Assembly: GCA_030435675.1 (NCBI GenBank)
Contig: CM059624.1
Coordinates: 15,338,769-15,402,768 of the forward strand
DNA: 64,000 bases
Direction of reading: 5' to 3'
Source: Steinernema hermaphroditum
Taxonomy: Eukaryota > Nematoda > Chromadorea > Rhabditida > Steinernematidae
Below are positions 45,357 through 55,664 of the stretch, piece by piece; positions within the stretch are counted from its first letter, which is position 1, and each line of letters opens with the position of its first letter. The position numbers and the translations under genes are program-made. The notes beneath the pieces were generated by a model that had not been told where the DNA came from, ran no database searches, and saw only the letters and a program-made list of their open reading frames with translations.

Positions 45357-48300
45357 ATGATATCCACGCTATCCTTAGGAAATGAACCAGCATATGAAGT
45401 GGAGAAGGTTGTCAACAAACGAGTGACCAAGGCGAACAAAGTGGAATATCTCATTAAATGGAAGGGTTTTCCTCCATCGCAGAACTCTTGGGAACCGCGC
45501 GAGAATTGTGTAAGTCTTTCTATTCTTCAATTTCCCAAACTTCTATAGTACAGTTCGCTACGGTGTGATAGTGAAATAAAAACAGTCCCTTCTTGGTTAC
45601 GGTGATAAGATCGTACGTCTATTATGAAGACTACAGCATTTTATAAGATCTTTATCGGCAGTTTTCTAGTAGTTTTCGCTAGTTCAATTAAACCATGTTG
45701 CTTACCGTGACTCTAAGTCGTGCCTTGCATTCGAAGGTTTAGGTTTTTTTTGAGAGTCGTCAAATACTAGGTTGTCCCAAAAGTTCCCGGACGCTTTTCT
45801 CAATTTCTTTTATACAAATTTTGGACATGATATTCAGAGTATGATGTGGCATCTGATATATGGTTTAGTGGAGTTTAGTGACTTGACTTTAGTGTTTGGC
45901 TTTCTACTACTCTCTTAAGAATACATTTCCAAGGGGTTTTCTATACATTTCCAGCGGTAAAACTGCATTGTTTTTCGGCCTTAATGTAAGCATACGTGCA
46001 AGGTCTCCGGCTCCCCTTCTGAGCTACCATGGAATGGTTTCCAAACCGAACCACAGTTCTAGTTTTTTGATTCGGAAAGGTGGAATTTCCAGACCTGTTT
46101 TTTGATTTGCTCTTCCGAGATTCGGTTTCATTTGCAAGAGAAATTACTGCCTTAATGTTTCCCTGCATGTATACAGGCGCTACTCCTCCAGGCCACATGT
46201 AGTAACGCGCAAGAAAATGAGAAATTCCTAATGCCTAGAATTACGAAAGCTCCCCTGCCTTATCCGATTTCTATTGGGGCTCTGTTATGCTCGTTTGCAC
46301 TGCAAAAGCGCTCGTCGTCCATTAATGGAATAGGGTTGCTAAGGTGACACGAGCACGTTGCAGAGGGTCATTTCCTCTTTCCTTTGGATTAATATCGACG
46401 CGGTTGTCCTCGACACGTCGTCGAGAAGCATAATTCAGTCTTTCTGCACGCATATTTCTTTGCGATATAGTCGGTGATGAACAGTATAGTAAAACTTCAG
46501 TTTATTGACGATTAAGAACTCCATCCTATTGAAGCGGATATGGTTGAGGATATCCTACTGAATTAAGTGTAAATAAAAAGCTTTCGAACTGCAATTTTCG
46601 CTTGTTTCGTTACGTTTTCCATTCTCCAAAATTTTTCTTTCGAATCGATGATTTGAGATTGCGAGCCAACTTGACCTTCGGAAATGTAAAAGGTAGCCAG
46701 TTCATGGGACTTCACTCGTGTCGTGCTGGCCGTGCGGTATCCCCTTTTTGTCCACTATGTAATATCATGCAAGGCGAAGTGCTTTTGATTCATGAAATAA
46801 AGCCAAAGACGGCCTTATGGCTGCGCGCCGACAGCAATTTTAAAATAAAATCGAAAGCGATGCTCTCCCAATTGTACCCTGTAAACATAGATAGCGTTAT
46901 ATTGTATAGGAAGTGGTCAAAGATCAGTCTTCCTTTTCCTTCATTCCAAGAAAGGAGGTCCTCGAATCACATGAGCATCACGTGATCATGCGCGCGATGA
47001 TTTCTTGGAATAAATGCCTTCGTTTGGCTTCATGGAAGGCATTTAAGCATCACAATCACGTGAGAAGAAAGCCGGTTGAATGAAAGGAACCTGCAAGGAA
47101 CTCGAGACATTGTGTCCACGACGCTTATCCAGCGGCGTTTTCATTCCCCAAATACGAACGTTTGACATATTATAGTTATGGCGAATGCGCGCGAATGAGG
47201 AATTTTCGACGCAAACAGTTGTTTATTTGCCGTCCCGATGGGATGCAGTTGCGAAACGTCTCAAATGACCTTCTCTGCTGTTGCAACGCTGTCACAGTTT
47301 GCGATTTAGCGAAAGCGAACTGTTTTAGCAAACTGTTCATATGAGCCGCCTGCCATCTGCGTGATTAGCGGTAAGCTATGTCCGTCGCGATTTGTATATA
47401 ATTGCTTGAAAAACTGATAATCTTGCCTATTTAAAAGGGCAGTAGCTAAAATAACTTGGAGAACTGTCAATATTGCCTTTTTTCATGAGCTGTTTGGTCC
47501 AAAATGAGAGCTATCGGCAGCTGACGAACAGCTTACTTACCCACGCAATATGGATTTCATTTAAAACATCTCAGCTGGATGAATATTCCTTTGTATATTA
47601 GATCTTATCTCCCACATGGCGACTCCTAATCTACAATGCGCTTTTGTTTACATTTGGCCCCGTTCGAGCGGGCGATAAAAACGACGCGCCATCCGAGGCA
47701 GACGGACAGTGATGCGATAGTGTAGTCCAAGTGCGAAAAGGAGACGGCTGCAAAACTATCTACCATAACCGTCGAGGATTTAGAAAGTATTTTAAGACAC
47801 TGTCGGAGAAAGCGGCTGTTCTCCATTTAGAGAGGTATACATCGTCTCAGTAGTGCCTATTCATCGCGCGATTTCTTCTTCGAATCGCTTTCCTCACCGC
47901 GCCTCTTTTCTTTTTTCTTCCCTTTAAGATCTTCAGACCCTTTGGTTGCGAAAAAGTATAGTTGCCGGCAGGGATGCCATCCGAGTCGGAGCCGCGCAAG
48001 AAGCGGTGCGAAGAAAGCGTAGACGGCGAGAGACGCATGGGACAAAGGGCACCTGATTTTCTCGTCGTCCGCGCTCCCTTCGCACCGCTTCTTGCGAACA
48101 GTCGCAGTTGCTTACTTCTTGATGTGGCTGGGTTAATGTGCTCAATTCACCGTACTGCGCACACTTCTTACGTGTTGGCGTTACAAAAGCAGACGCATGA
48201 AGCAAAGAAAGCCGAACTCATGGGTGCCCACCTGATTTTAAGAGCTGCGCGGTGACAATCTGTATTGATCTGTTCAACGCGTGCTCCTATGGCATTATTG

Positions 48301-49832
48301 AATCAATGGCATTTTCCATGCAAGTATGTCATGATGCGAATTGGTAGTGAGGCCAAAGCAATTCATCACCTGAGTGACTGAGCATTCTTTAACTTGGGAA
48401 GGCGGCGCGACAGGTCGCTTCTTCTTGGCGAGACGTGACCTGTACATATTGTCTAAAATATCCTCATCGTGTTCGACCTGCTTGTACTGGACTGTGTGAT
48501 TATGGAGTAGTGTACCGTACTCTACTGTTGTTGCCAATTTCGTCCTTTCCTTGAGGTATGGGCGTCCATAGTATCAGTCTATAGTATGGTGTGGAAATAT
48601 CGACAAATAGACCGATTCATTTCGCATGTATTGCCACTGTATAAGCATAAGATACCGTACCATTCTCGGAGCTTCCTATTGCGTCAACTCTATAAAGAAA
48701 TCGTCTATGTGTACTGATGCTTGAATTCTTTCAGCGTTGCGAGGATTTGATTACAATATTTGAAGCGGAACACAAGAAAAAGAAGAGAGGAAGACCCAAG
48801 AAGAGCGCCTCGGAAACGCCCAAGAAACCCAGAATGACAGCCTATCTTTCCAGTGATGACGACGATATGAGCCCGTCTCCGGAGTTGGGCAGTCCGATCC
48901 AGTCGTCCGACGCGGAGAGCATTCCGGTGCACTTCCAACAGGAACAGCACGAACTCTACCCGGCTCCCATTCCCAATCAACAGTACGCCCAAGGTTTGTC
49001 ACTATCGCTTTTTGGATGTATGAATAGACTTTAGACACGACAGATCAATATGTAAATGGTCCAGTTAGTACGTATTACACATCGCCGATCGGTGACTATG
49101 GTAGCCATGGTTCAAGTAGATGGGTCTTAGAGTATGTTTAGGGTACGTGGCGCAGCCGATATATGAAAATCCACCCGAACAGCCACAAATATATGCGAAT
49201 TCTACCGAAGTTGAAAAGCGGACAGGTACTGCAAATTGCATGCCAATGTGTTGTCTTCGAAGTGACCTGAAGGACTGTTTGCATTCATTGAGACTCATTA
49301 TCTCGGAACTAGGCACTCCTTTCTATCATTGCCCAGCCCCCAAGAACAGACGCACGAATCTAGAGTAATTGTGGTTATTATATAGGACCTTTTCAAGATC
49401 TTCGACCCTTGAATCTGCACTTCCCAGTTCATTGAGACTCTCTTTCTTAAGTTTCTTCTATAGGGCACTTCTATGTTTGCATTAGATATGATCTTCGTGG
49501 AATTGTCGTTCGAAGAACCTATCTTTCTAGTGCCAGAACCTCTCGACGACTCTCGACTCTACGCAGCCGGCTCAGAATTCGGCGTCAACCGCGGCGAAGT
49601 CGTCGAATCGATCATCGGTATAAGCGGCACCACGGGACAACTCGTCGGAGTGGTCAAGTATCGTTCGCAAACGCTTGACGCCGTCCCAACGCGACTCCTG
49701 GCCGTCCACTGCCCGTTGGTACGTTGCCGACAGTAACCGTCGAAAGAATCAATGTTTCATTTACAGCTTCTGATTCAATTCTACGAGAGCAAACTGCACT
49801 TCGCGACTGCACCAGTCCATCGACCACAGTAG
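45357..49832 (+). CDS. HP1-like heterochromatin protein (chromo and chromoshadow domains, 286 aa)
   Basis: Exons chain in phase: 45357-45509, 48735-48993, 49035-49100, 49142-49225, 49486-49718, 49767-49832 (TAG). Residues ~13-66 form a chromodomain: [30 protein letters not shown], then [12 protein letters not shown] across the first intron. The aromatic cage residues (Y, W, and the W of NSWEP) are present, so binding of methylated histone H3 is plausible. An AT-hook-like [10 protein letters not shown] follows, then an acidic serine-rich hinge ([13 protein letters not shown]). The chromoshadow domain is near residues ~218-286: [45 protein letters not shown]1 proteins read H3K9 methylation and dimerise through this domain to build silent chromatin. 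The first intron is 3.2 kb, the others 41-260 bp. The 49485/49486 acceptor was chosen to keep frame. Confidence 0.8.
45768..45790 (+). mobile_element. mariner-type terminal repeat, solitary
   Basis: TA followed by GGTTGTCCCAAAAGTTCCC has the form of mariner-family terminal inverted repeats. I found no matching opposite end or transposase nearby, so this would be a solo or truncated end. Confidence 0.35.
47995..48096. repeat. hairpin repeat (GGTGCGAAG family), copy 2
   Basis: A perfect 19 bp inverted pair (CGCAAGAAGCGGTGCGAAG at 47995-48013 and its complement at 48078-48096) extends inward imperfectly to arms of about 35 bp. It is the best preserved member of the family also seen at 3196-3276 and, as single arms, near 6183 and 19786-19985. 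It lies in the first intron of the HP1-like gene. Confidence 0.75.
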
Positions 49833-50201
49833 CTCGATCAGGTTCAGATGAAAAGAACAAATTCAAGAAGATCTTTGATGTTTAGTCATGTGTATTTTTG
49901 TTGTCTTGTGCTGTATTTATTGTGTCGTCGAGAAAAAAAAATCCTCATTTCTGTAGCCATGTACATGTGGAATGCTCATTTTAACAAAAATTCAGAACAG
50001 GACCAACTGTGTTCTGCACAATTCTGCACCACGTAACCTATGAGGAACCTTTAGACCCATAGACATGAGCCCTAGCCAGAGCCTAAACGAAGCCTAGTCA
50101 AGTTTCAGAAGCGCGCTATATACTAATTTACGTTATATATTCGATGGGTTATGGAAATATCCTGGTAATGTAAAAGTTTATTGAAGGTGTAGGCATCAGA
50201 T

Positions 50202-50801
50202 TTACTTAGCAGCGCAACACTTCGCAAAATACTTGTTAACCTGAACACACTTCTCCGATTTTCCACACATGAGATCATCACATGTCTTGCCCACAATAGC
50301 TTTGAAATCTGCGCCCTTTCCAATTCCAGCTGCCTTCTTTCCGTCGGGACACTTCTCAGCCAGACCTTGCTCCTTCAGCTTCTCGTTCTCTTTGTTACAG
50401 CACACAGCGACCATTCCTCTCACGCAGTAGTGAGTCTTCGGCGGGCAGACAAGATCATCGCAGCTCTGACCAGGAAGCAGGTCAGCTCCTTTCTTCGGCT
50501 TCGGAGAGACGTTGTCGAACGGTCCCGTGCAGATCTTCCCTCCCATCTTGAGAGTCTTGGCTCGTTCAGAGCATTCTTCCAACGAAACAAATCCAAATTG
50601 GTCCGTTTTAGGGTCGTTTTGGATGAATCCGAAGCACGTTTCCCAATCGCTGTTTGGAGCGAATTTTTGAACGTTAGCACAGAAGGCGAGAGCTGAAATG
50701 ATAATGGAAACAACACACTTATGACAGTAACTGAAGTCGGAATTTATGAAATCATACTCACCCACCACACAGAGTCCAACGAGAGCAGATCGGACGAACA
50801 T
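50202..50801 (-). CDS. secreted Kunitz-derived cysteine-rich protein, gene 2 (176 aa)
   Basis: Exon 1 is 50801-50762 and exon 2 is 50692-50202 (TAA), with a 69 bp phase-1 intron (GTGAGT..TTTCAG). The intron is in frame, so the region also reads as one long frame; I prefer splicing because it gives a normal signal peptide (MFVRSALVGLCVVALAFC). The mature part has a shortened Kunitz remnant (SDWETCFGF, FVSLEECSER). The first Kunitz cysteine exon and the C2 and C4 positions are missing. Two cysteine-rich modules follow: SCDDLVCPPKTHYCVRGM with CC, then KCPDGKKAAGIG and CDDLMCGKSEKCVQVNKYF with CC near the end. It belongs to the compact subfamily with genes 5 (58.0 kb) and 6 (60.4 kb). AATAAA lies at 50177-50182 on the minus strand. 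Confidence 0.85.
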   Translation of the reverse strand: MFVRSALVGLCVVGEYDFINSDFSYCHKCVVSIIISALAFCANVQKFAPNSDWETCFGFIQNDPKTDQFGFVSLEECSERAKTLKMGGKICTGPFDNVSPKPKKGADLLPGQSCDDLVCPPKTHYCVRGMVAVCCNKENEKLKEQGLAEKCPDGKKAAGIGKGADFKAIVGKTCDDLMCGKSEKCVQVNKYFAKCCAAK

Positions 50802-51200
50802 CGCAGTATTGTGAACTGCAACCACTAGAAGTTGTTTATGTACCTCTTTCGAATGGGGACGAAACCGGTTAGAACCTCAAGGGCGACTTTTTCATATGTC
50901 GTATTCGGCGAGAAATTTCGTCAACGCTGGCGATGATCAACATCAGCAAACAACTTCCGAGGGTTAGTTACCTAGGGACGTCCCCTTGCTCTAAGCCATC
51001 TAAGCCAAGCGGCGAAAAGCTGAATCTAGTGGAGGTGCGCGAGTGAGGTATAGCCAACGGAGCGGTTCGACTGGCAGCGCAGACCTCGAAATTGCAAGGA
51101 CTCTTCGTCATGATTGAGTGGTGCAGTTTGGGTTGGGTTAGTGACGGACTCCTTGGCAAAATGTATGGAACTGCTCCAACAAAGAACCGTCACCGTAGGC

Positions 51201-51290
51201 TAGAATCTCAGAAAATGCTGTGGAATATCTACTGAATCACGTAATCCTCACTTGTTTTTTTTTTTGTGTCTTGCAGATAGAAGCGAGTTG
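51201..51290 (+). repeat. duplicated intron/exon junction, copy 1
   Basis: About 85 bp (AGAATCTCAGAAAATGCTGT.. to ..AAGCGAGTTGC) recurs at 52551-52640 with few differences. It includes a possible donor (CAC/GTAATCC), a short pyrimidine stretch and TTGCAG. The copies differ mainly in the length of the T run. Confidence 0.75.
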
Positions 51291-51406
51291 CTTCTCTTCT
51301 TACTTCGGCGGAGGGCAAGACGTCGGAGTTGAAGGCGGACATCGCATCAGTGTGCGCGGGCTTCGAAGCGACAAAGAAGTTCTATTCGAAAGTAACGCAA
51401 TGGTAG
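51281..51406 (+). CDS. candidate terminal exon, unknown protein (41 aa)
   Basis: After the TTGCAGATAG end of the duplicated junction, a frame of 42 codons starts KRVASLLTSAEGKTSELKAD and goes on IASVCAGFEATKKFYSKV to TAG at 51404-51406. It looks like an amphipathic helical protein fragment with good codon use. The exon would begin after AGATAG rather than TTGCAG, because the earlier site gives a stop. The equivalent frame in the second copy (52551-52640) stops after four codons. No upstream exon was found. Confidence 0.3.
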   Translation, partial: KRVASLLTSAEGKTSELKADIASVCAGFEATKKFYSKVTQW

Positions 51407-51811
51407 AACGGTGTAGCAAGTGGAATGCCATCTTCACATCGGCTGGCGGCGCAGTTGGGGTGATTCTTGGGCTGGACTGGGCGGCGCGGGTGGTCTGGCG
51501 CTGCTGACGGTCTTCTTGGCGAGATGCAATTCGGTCGACCGATGATAAAAATTCAATATCCATAGTTTCACAATGAAGAACGAGAACACATCATTCTCTG
51601 TACTTCACCGTCTGTACCTCTACCGAAATCGTTCTCTATCGCTCTTGACCACTCTTGACCACGACCAGTGCCCACGCAAACGAATGGAATCGCCGTCTTC
51701 AGCTCCGACGTGGCGTCCCCGCGCCGAAGAACGAAGATAAGCGACGACTAGAGTGTGATATTTATCTTCTTTGTGCTTTGCGTGACGCTTTTCGCGGCGT
51801 AAGCCGTTGAT

Positions 51812-52220
51812 TCAAAAGTACAAACTGGGCAAATACAATAAACAAAATGTCCTGTTCCGCCCGTTTTCAACCGATTGTATTTTTTTGGGGCAGCAGTGAC
51901 GAGCTTCTTCGCCAGATGGATCGAAATACGTCACTCCTAGTGTTCCAAGCCTTCTGGAAACCGTAGCGATCATTGCACCAATAACGAGGGCCAAGAACTC
52001 AGCAAGTGGAGGACCGATCGTCACCGACACAATTGAAACACATATTCGCAGTCTAATTAATGACAATTTTACCACACGCACCGACTGGACTGCATATTGA
52101 TGATATAGCAAGGAACATTGCAAGCTACTCCACCAAGTGTAGATAAATGTACACAAGGCGGTGTTGACTACAAGTAGAAACAATGAAATCGGTGGTATGG
52201 GAACAGCCGGCTGGATTCTT
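51812..52220 (-). CDS. candidate membrane-protein exon(s), unknown
   Basis: A minus-strand frame after CTAAAG at about 52221 runs to TGA at 51812. It has a hydrophobic segment PPISLFLLVVNTALCTFIYT and a second one, SIVSVTIGPPLAEFLALVIG, followed by basic VSRRLG and a polar tail with CCPKK. This is the layout of a small multi-span membrane protein. Start exons were not found, and a short intron in the middle cannot be excluded. The family is not recognised. Confidence 0.35.
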
Positions 52221-52550
52221 CTTTAGATTGCCGATATTCCTGCTCAATTTAACACCATATGCCCCGGTCGTTGCGTGTGGTATGTGTATATGGACTGTAA
52301 CACAAAAGCATGATTTATTGGACACTTATACATCCAAGCGCACATGAAAGAAAGTCAATTCTGCTGCTTCAATAACGGGAATCTCTTCTTGGAAGTTGGC
52401 GTATAACGGCGCTGCATAAGTTCAATTTCATCGCATCTATGATCAGGGGGAATAATGATGTGGATCATGGCCTACAACAGAATGTCACAGTAGAACTCTG
52501 TCCAGATAACCGCCTTTTTATATTGCCACTAATCGGCTTCTGCGGCGACG

Positions 52551-52640
52551 CTAGAATCTCAGAAAATGCAGTAGAATATCTACTGAATCACGTAATCCTC
52601 ACTTGTTTTTATGTGTCTTGCAGGTAGAGGCGAGTTGCCT
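52551..52640 (+). repeat. duplicated intron/exon junction, copy 2
   Basis: This matches 51201-51290 over ~85 bp, including GTAATCCTCACTTGTTTTT, TTGCAG and GAGTTGCC. In one frame the sequence before the donor reads RISENAVEYLLNH in both copies. In this copy the upstream frame is open for another ~37 codons (from an ATG at 52439). Confidence 0.75.
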
Positions 52641-52799
52641 AAGCCTGGAGGTTATGACATTTCAGAACCGAAGATCACTAAAACTCCGTAAAATACATAT
52701 CTTCATTCCCAGAAATCTTCTATCCGCCTACATTGAGCTTTGTCTGTATAACATACAACCTTTCGAGGTTAGGAAACCTACCGCAGTTTAATCTTTCAT

Positions 52800-53847
52800 A
52801 TGTGCTATAGAGCATTACCGGGCGCAGGTCAAGCATTACTATTTTCCTACTCGCTAAGATTGCAAAAAGAAGATTACGAACATTCATTTTGTTGAGTTAT
52901 GGCGAAGACTAATCTTCGCTTTTGCTTTTTACGTGATTTTTTCGCTCTTCTAAGAGAGAGACCCTTGATATAAGGAGGCGTTGATTGACAATGTCTCTTT
53001 TTTCTGACAACATTTGATGAATCAAAGGAGTTACGCTTTGCATGACACCAAATTACAAATAGAGGATGTCTCTTTGCAGCCGGCTTCGTCCCTGGCGTCA
53101 CGTTAAGGTCGAACCGGTCGGGAACGGCGCATTTCGCAGGTCATCTGGGAAACGGTGAAACTTCGGATGCGGCAGCGGGATCTCTTTGCGGCACAGCGGA
53201 CGCTTCTGCGCTCGCATCTGCTTCGAAGAGGGTTCTTGGTACGGAAGCTGCCTTTTAGGTTGTCTTTTAGGTCTTTTTTCCTACCGTTTTGGAATGTTCA
53301 AATGTTTCGCTTAAAGCGCAACAAAAGTTATAACCTTCAATATCAGCTTGAGCGACGGTCCGACATCAGAGAGCTCGAAAGAGTTATCGTATGAGACCAG
53401 AGATGGGCAACGGTTGAGCCATATATTCGTATCAACCGGCTAACCGGTTGGCCAGCCTACTGAACCGATCCGTGAGCCGGTGGACGGATTGGTTGAACCG
53501 TCAACTAGCTCACGGATCAGTTCAACGACTAGCCAATCCGATCCGTTCCTGTCCATCTCTGTATGAGACCCAAAGTAGTTTGTAAATAACCGGGCTGCCA
53601 TCGGTTAGTGAAAACCGGCAGTGATTCGTCATCGTAAAGCTGCTAATGGGCATTACCTTCAGCGTCTGTGACGTGAATTCGTCACATGCCCCTATTGACC
53701 TTTTACTGATGAAAAAAAACCGTTTTTGCCCCTCGTGGACCGGTCTCATCGAATTAATGAAATTAGGTAATCGCCTACTTAAGCGATCAATCTCCGATCG
53801 ATCGGCGTGACACACAAAGACATCTCGCAGCGAACAAAACGTGCAAC
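52800..53847. other. intergenic stretch with a MITE
   Basis: No gene is supported apart from the MITE at 53398-53561. A block at about 53195-53245 (CTCGCATCTGCTTCGAAGAG) resembles 37374-37400, so a low-copy dispersed repeat is present. The last ~80 bp before 53848 should contain the promoter of the Kunitz-derived gene. Confidence 0.4.
53398..53561. mobile_element. hAT-type MITE with perfect 8 bp target-site duplication, second family
   Basis: The element starts CAGAGATGGGCAACGG and ends with the complement of CAGAGATGGACAGGAACGG. It is flanked by identical TATGAGAC copies (53390-53397 and 53562-53569). The 164 bp interior repeats CCGGT- and GAACCG-type words on both strands, with no open frame. 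The termini differ from the MITE at 40829-41056, so this is a separate family. A diverged relative may lie at about 61170-61262. Confidence 0.9.
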
Positions 53848-54539
53848 ATGGCGAGAAGATTTATCGCTCTCTTCTTGGTCTCATTTTTGGGTATGTTCTT
53901 TGAAAATTTAATTCTCCATTTGCTGGATTTCAGATTTTTCAACTTGTATACCTTTTGATTATGACTGCAGCGCTCCTAAGCACCCTGGTTCGGGGAATAA
54001 CGGTATTATTTATGGTTTTAGGTTCTTGGGATCTTAGTCAAATACTTTAGTAACTCAGCAGTTCTACTACGATCCTGACTGGAACGTCTGCTTAGCCTTC
54101 AAGTACCATGGAGCTGGAGGAAACACCAACAGATTTGAATCGAGAACTGACTGTGAACTCCTTTGCGTGCCGGCGGGATCCGCCTGCAAAGGACCCGAAA
54201 ACAGCGCTGAAAACCCTGTAGAGCCACTGAAATGTACCGATCGATGTGGTCCGGATGTTTGTCCTAAAGGATATTCATGCATCTTTGGAGGAACTCCTAT
54301 ATGCTGTCATAAGGAAAATCAAGGTTTGAGACCATATTTGGAAGGTGATGACAACCTTTTCAGAAGCCTTCAATGCAGCAGAATCGGATAAATGTCCCGA
54401 TGGCTCTAAAGCTAACGGAGTGATGACCTTTTACTTCAGGGCCACCTTTGCCCACTCCTGTGATGAGCTCACGTGTGGTCCTAAGCAGAAGTGTGTGCAG
54501 ATTAACAAGTATTTTGCTAAATGTTGCGGTGATATATAA
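53848..54539 (+). CDS. secreted Kunitz-derived cysteine-rich protein, gene 3 (186 aa)
   Basis: Exons: 53848-53890, 53934-54002, 54051-54323, 54364-54539 (TAA), with all introns in phase 1 and 40-48 bp long. Signal peptide: MARRFIALFLVSFL. The Kunitz-like domain is YDCSAPKHPGSGNN, QFYYDPDWNVC, FKYHGAGGNTNRF and TDCELLC. The fourth cysteine is A and the second is absent. The words F-Y-Y-D and F-K-Y-x-G-x-G-G-N-x-N-x-F are otherwise classical Kunitz. Two cysteine-rich modules follow: CPKGYSCIFGGTPICC, then KCPDGSKANG with CDELTCGPKQKCVQINKYF and CC. AATAAA is at 54571-54576. A Kunitz fold with an altered binding loop is likely. It may act as a secreted scaffold, or in seminal, cuticular or defence functions, but that is inference. 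Confidence 0.88.
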
Positions 54540-54733
54540 AATGTGAAGATGTATGTAATGGCGATCTCCAAATAAAGATATTGACATTTCTTATAGACGG
54601 TGTACAAAAAAAAATCCTTTGATCTATTAATAATTCTCTTTGTACTTGCTCTTTTCCACAGCTCCTTCGTTACTGAACTCCATGGAGCGCTGCTTAGCGT
54701 AAAACGGGACAAAATCCGATAAAAAATATATCT

Positions 54734-55664
54734 ATTGGTGGTGCATTGGTTGGTGCATTGAAAATGTCAGATCATTTTGTGATTATTTACAGAAACAAAA
54801 CACAAAGATTTCAGACAAAGTATTCATCGTTCTTATGTACAACTTCAGTCCACTTTATAGGCAACATCCGAATTCCTCGTTTGTAGAATACGCGGGGTTA
54901 AAAATTGAAAAACCTTTTTGTTGCGATTGTCGACCTCTTAACCTTATTTTGGATAGTTTCTTTTGATATCGTCACTTATGGATGAGCACAGGTGAGAGTA
55001 AGATAGAGCTAAGACAGTGCTATATAGACAAAAAAAAAAAGAAATCTCTGAGTTTAAAGTAGAGAGCTTTTGTGGAGGTCGACTTGGAAATACACGGCCT
55101 CGGGCAGTCGGACGTTTTGTCGATCCAAGGGTCATTTTTTCCACATTTTGCCTCTATTTCTGTGAAGTAAAAATGAACTCGTGGAGTCACTATGTAGGCA
55201 TAGTAGCTACGAGTGACAGCTACCTGATGCATATCCCCATTGTCTGTTATAGTACTTAACCAATTGGAAACGTTAGAGTTAACGGAACATGGTGATCCGA
55301 GAAGGCCGTCTTTTTCAGATTAGCTCATGTTGTGATATATGACAAACACAACGATAGGTGCATTCGGAAGGTAAGACATAACGGTGTACGTGATTGGCAG
55401 CAATCAACGTCCATCACACAATTAAAACCATAGGAATCCGTACATCACTTCGTATTTCGCAATTGTGAGGTACCAGATTAAGGACCGTCATACTGGGATA
55501 CTTCTTCATGATCAGGAAGAATGCAATGGACAAGGGGAAAATCATAATGTAGGGTTATAGTTCACTGTACTCCACAATGCGCCCATCAGTTGTTCCCTGT
55601 GAGTAAATACTGCGAAATTATGCCATGTTTATGTCACTGACATTTTCAATGCACCAACCCAATA
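54734..55664 (-). mobile_element. degenerate mariner-like element, copy 2
   Basis: The ends are CATTGGTTGGTGCATTGAAA (left, with a local duplication of TTGGTGGTGC) and the complement of TATTGGGTTGGTGCATTGAA (right), with TA next to both. The interior is the reverse-orientation homologue of the element at 29205-30123: the C-terminal transposase region lies at 54845-54910 and the catalytic-region remnant near 55070-55110. It has many stops. Two related dead copies 25 kb apart suggest a small family in this genome. Confidence 0.75.

Larger units (their letters stand above)
45510..48734. other. large first intron of the HP1-like gene
   Basis: The 3.2 kb intron holds a mariner-type terminus (45768-45790), a small hairpin with AAATGCCTT arms (47012-47044) and a long hairpin repeat (47995-48096). 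Open frames at 46602-46985 (+) and 48295-48537 (-) are not clearly coding. The exon pair on either side is joined by the chromodomain itself (WEPRENC, then RCEDLI), which is the main evidence that this is an intron. Confidence 0.55.

Noticed and set aside
45158..45454. Minus-strand open frame of 98 codons with protein-like composition ([20 protein letters not shown])
   Set aside because: It overlaps the chromodomain exon on the other strand, which has a clear domain. I found no splice partners.
53971..54002. Alternative short exon 2 for gene 3, read in the frame LLSTLVRGIT
   Set aside because: The longer exon from 53934 in the other frame encodes YDCSAPKHPGSGNN, which matches the first Kunitz exon of genes 1 and 4.
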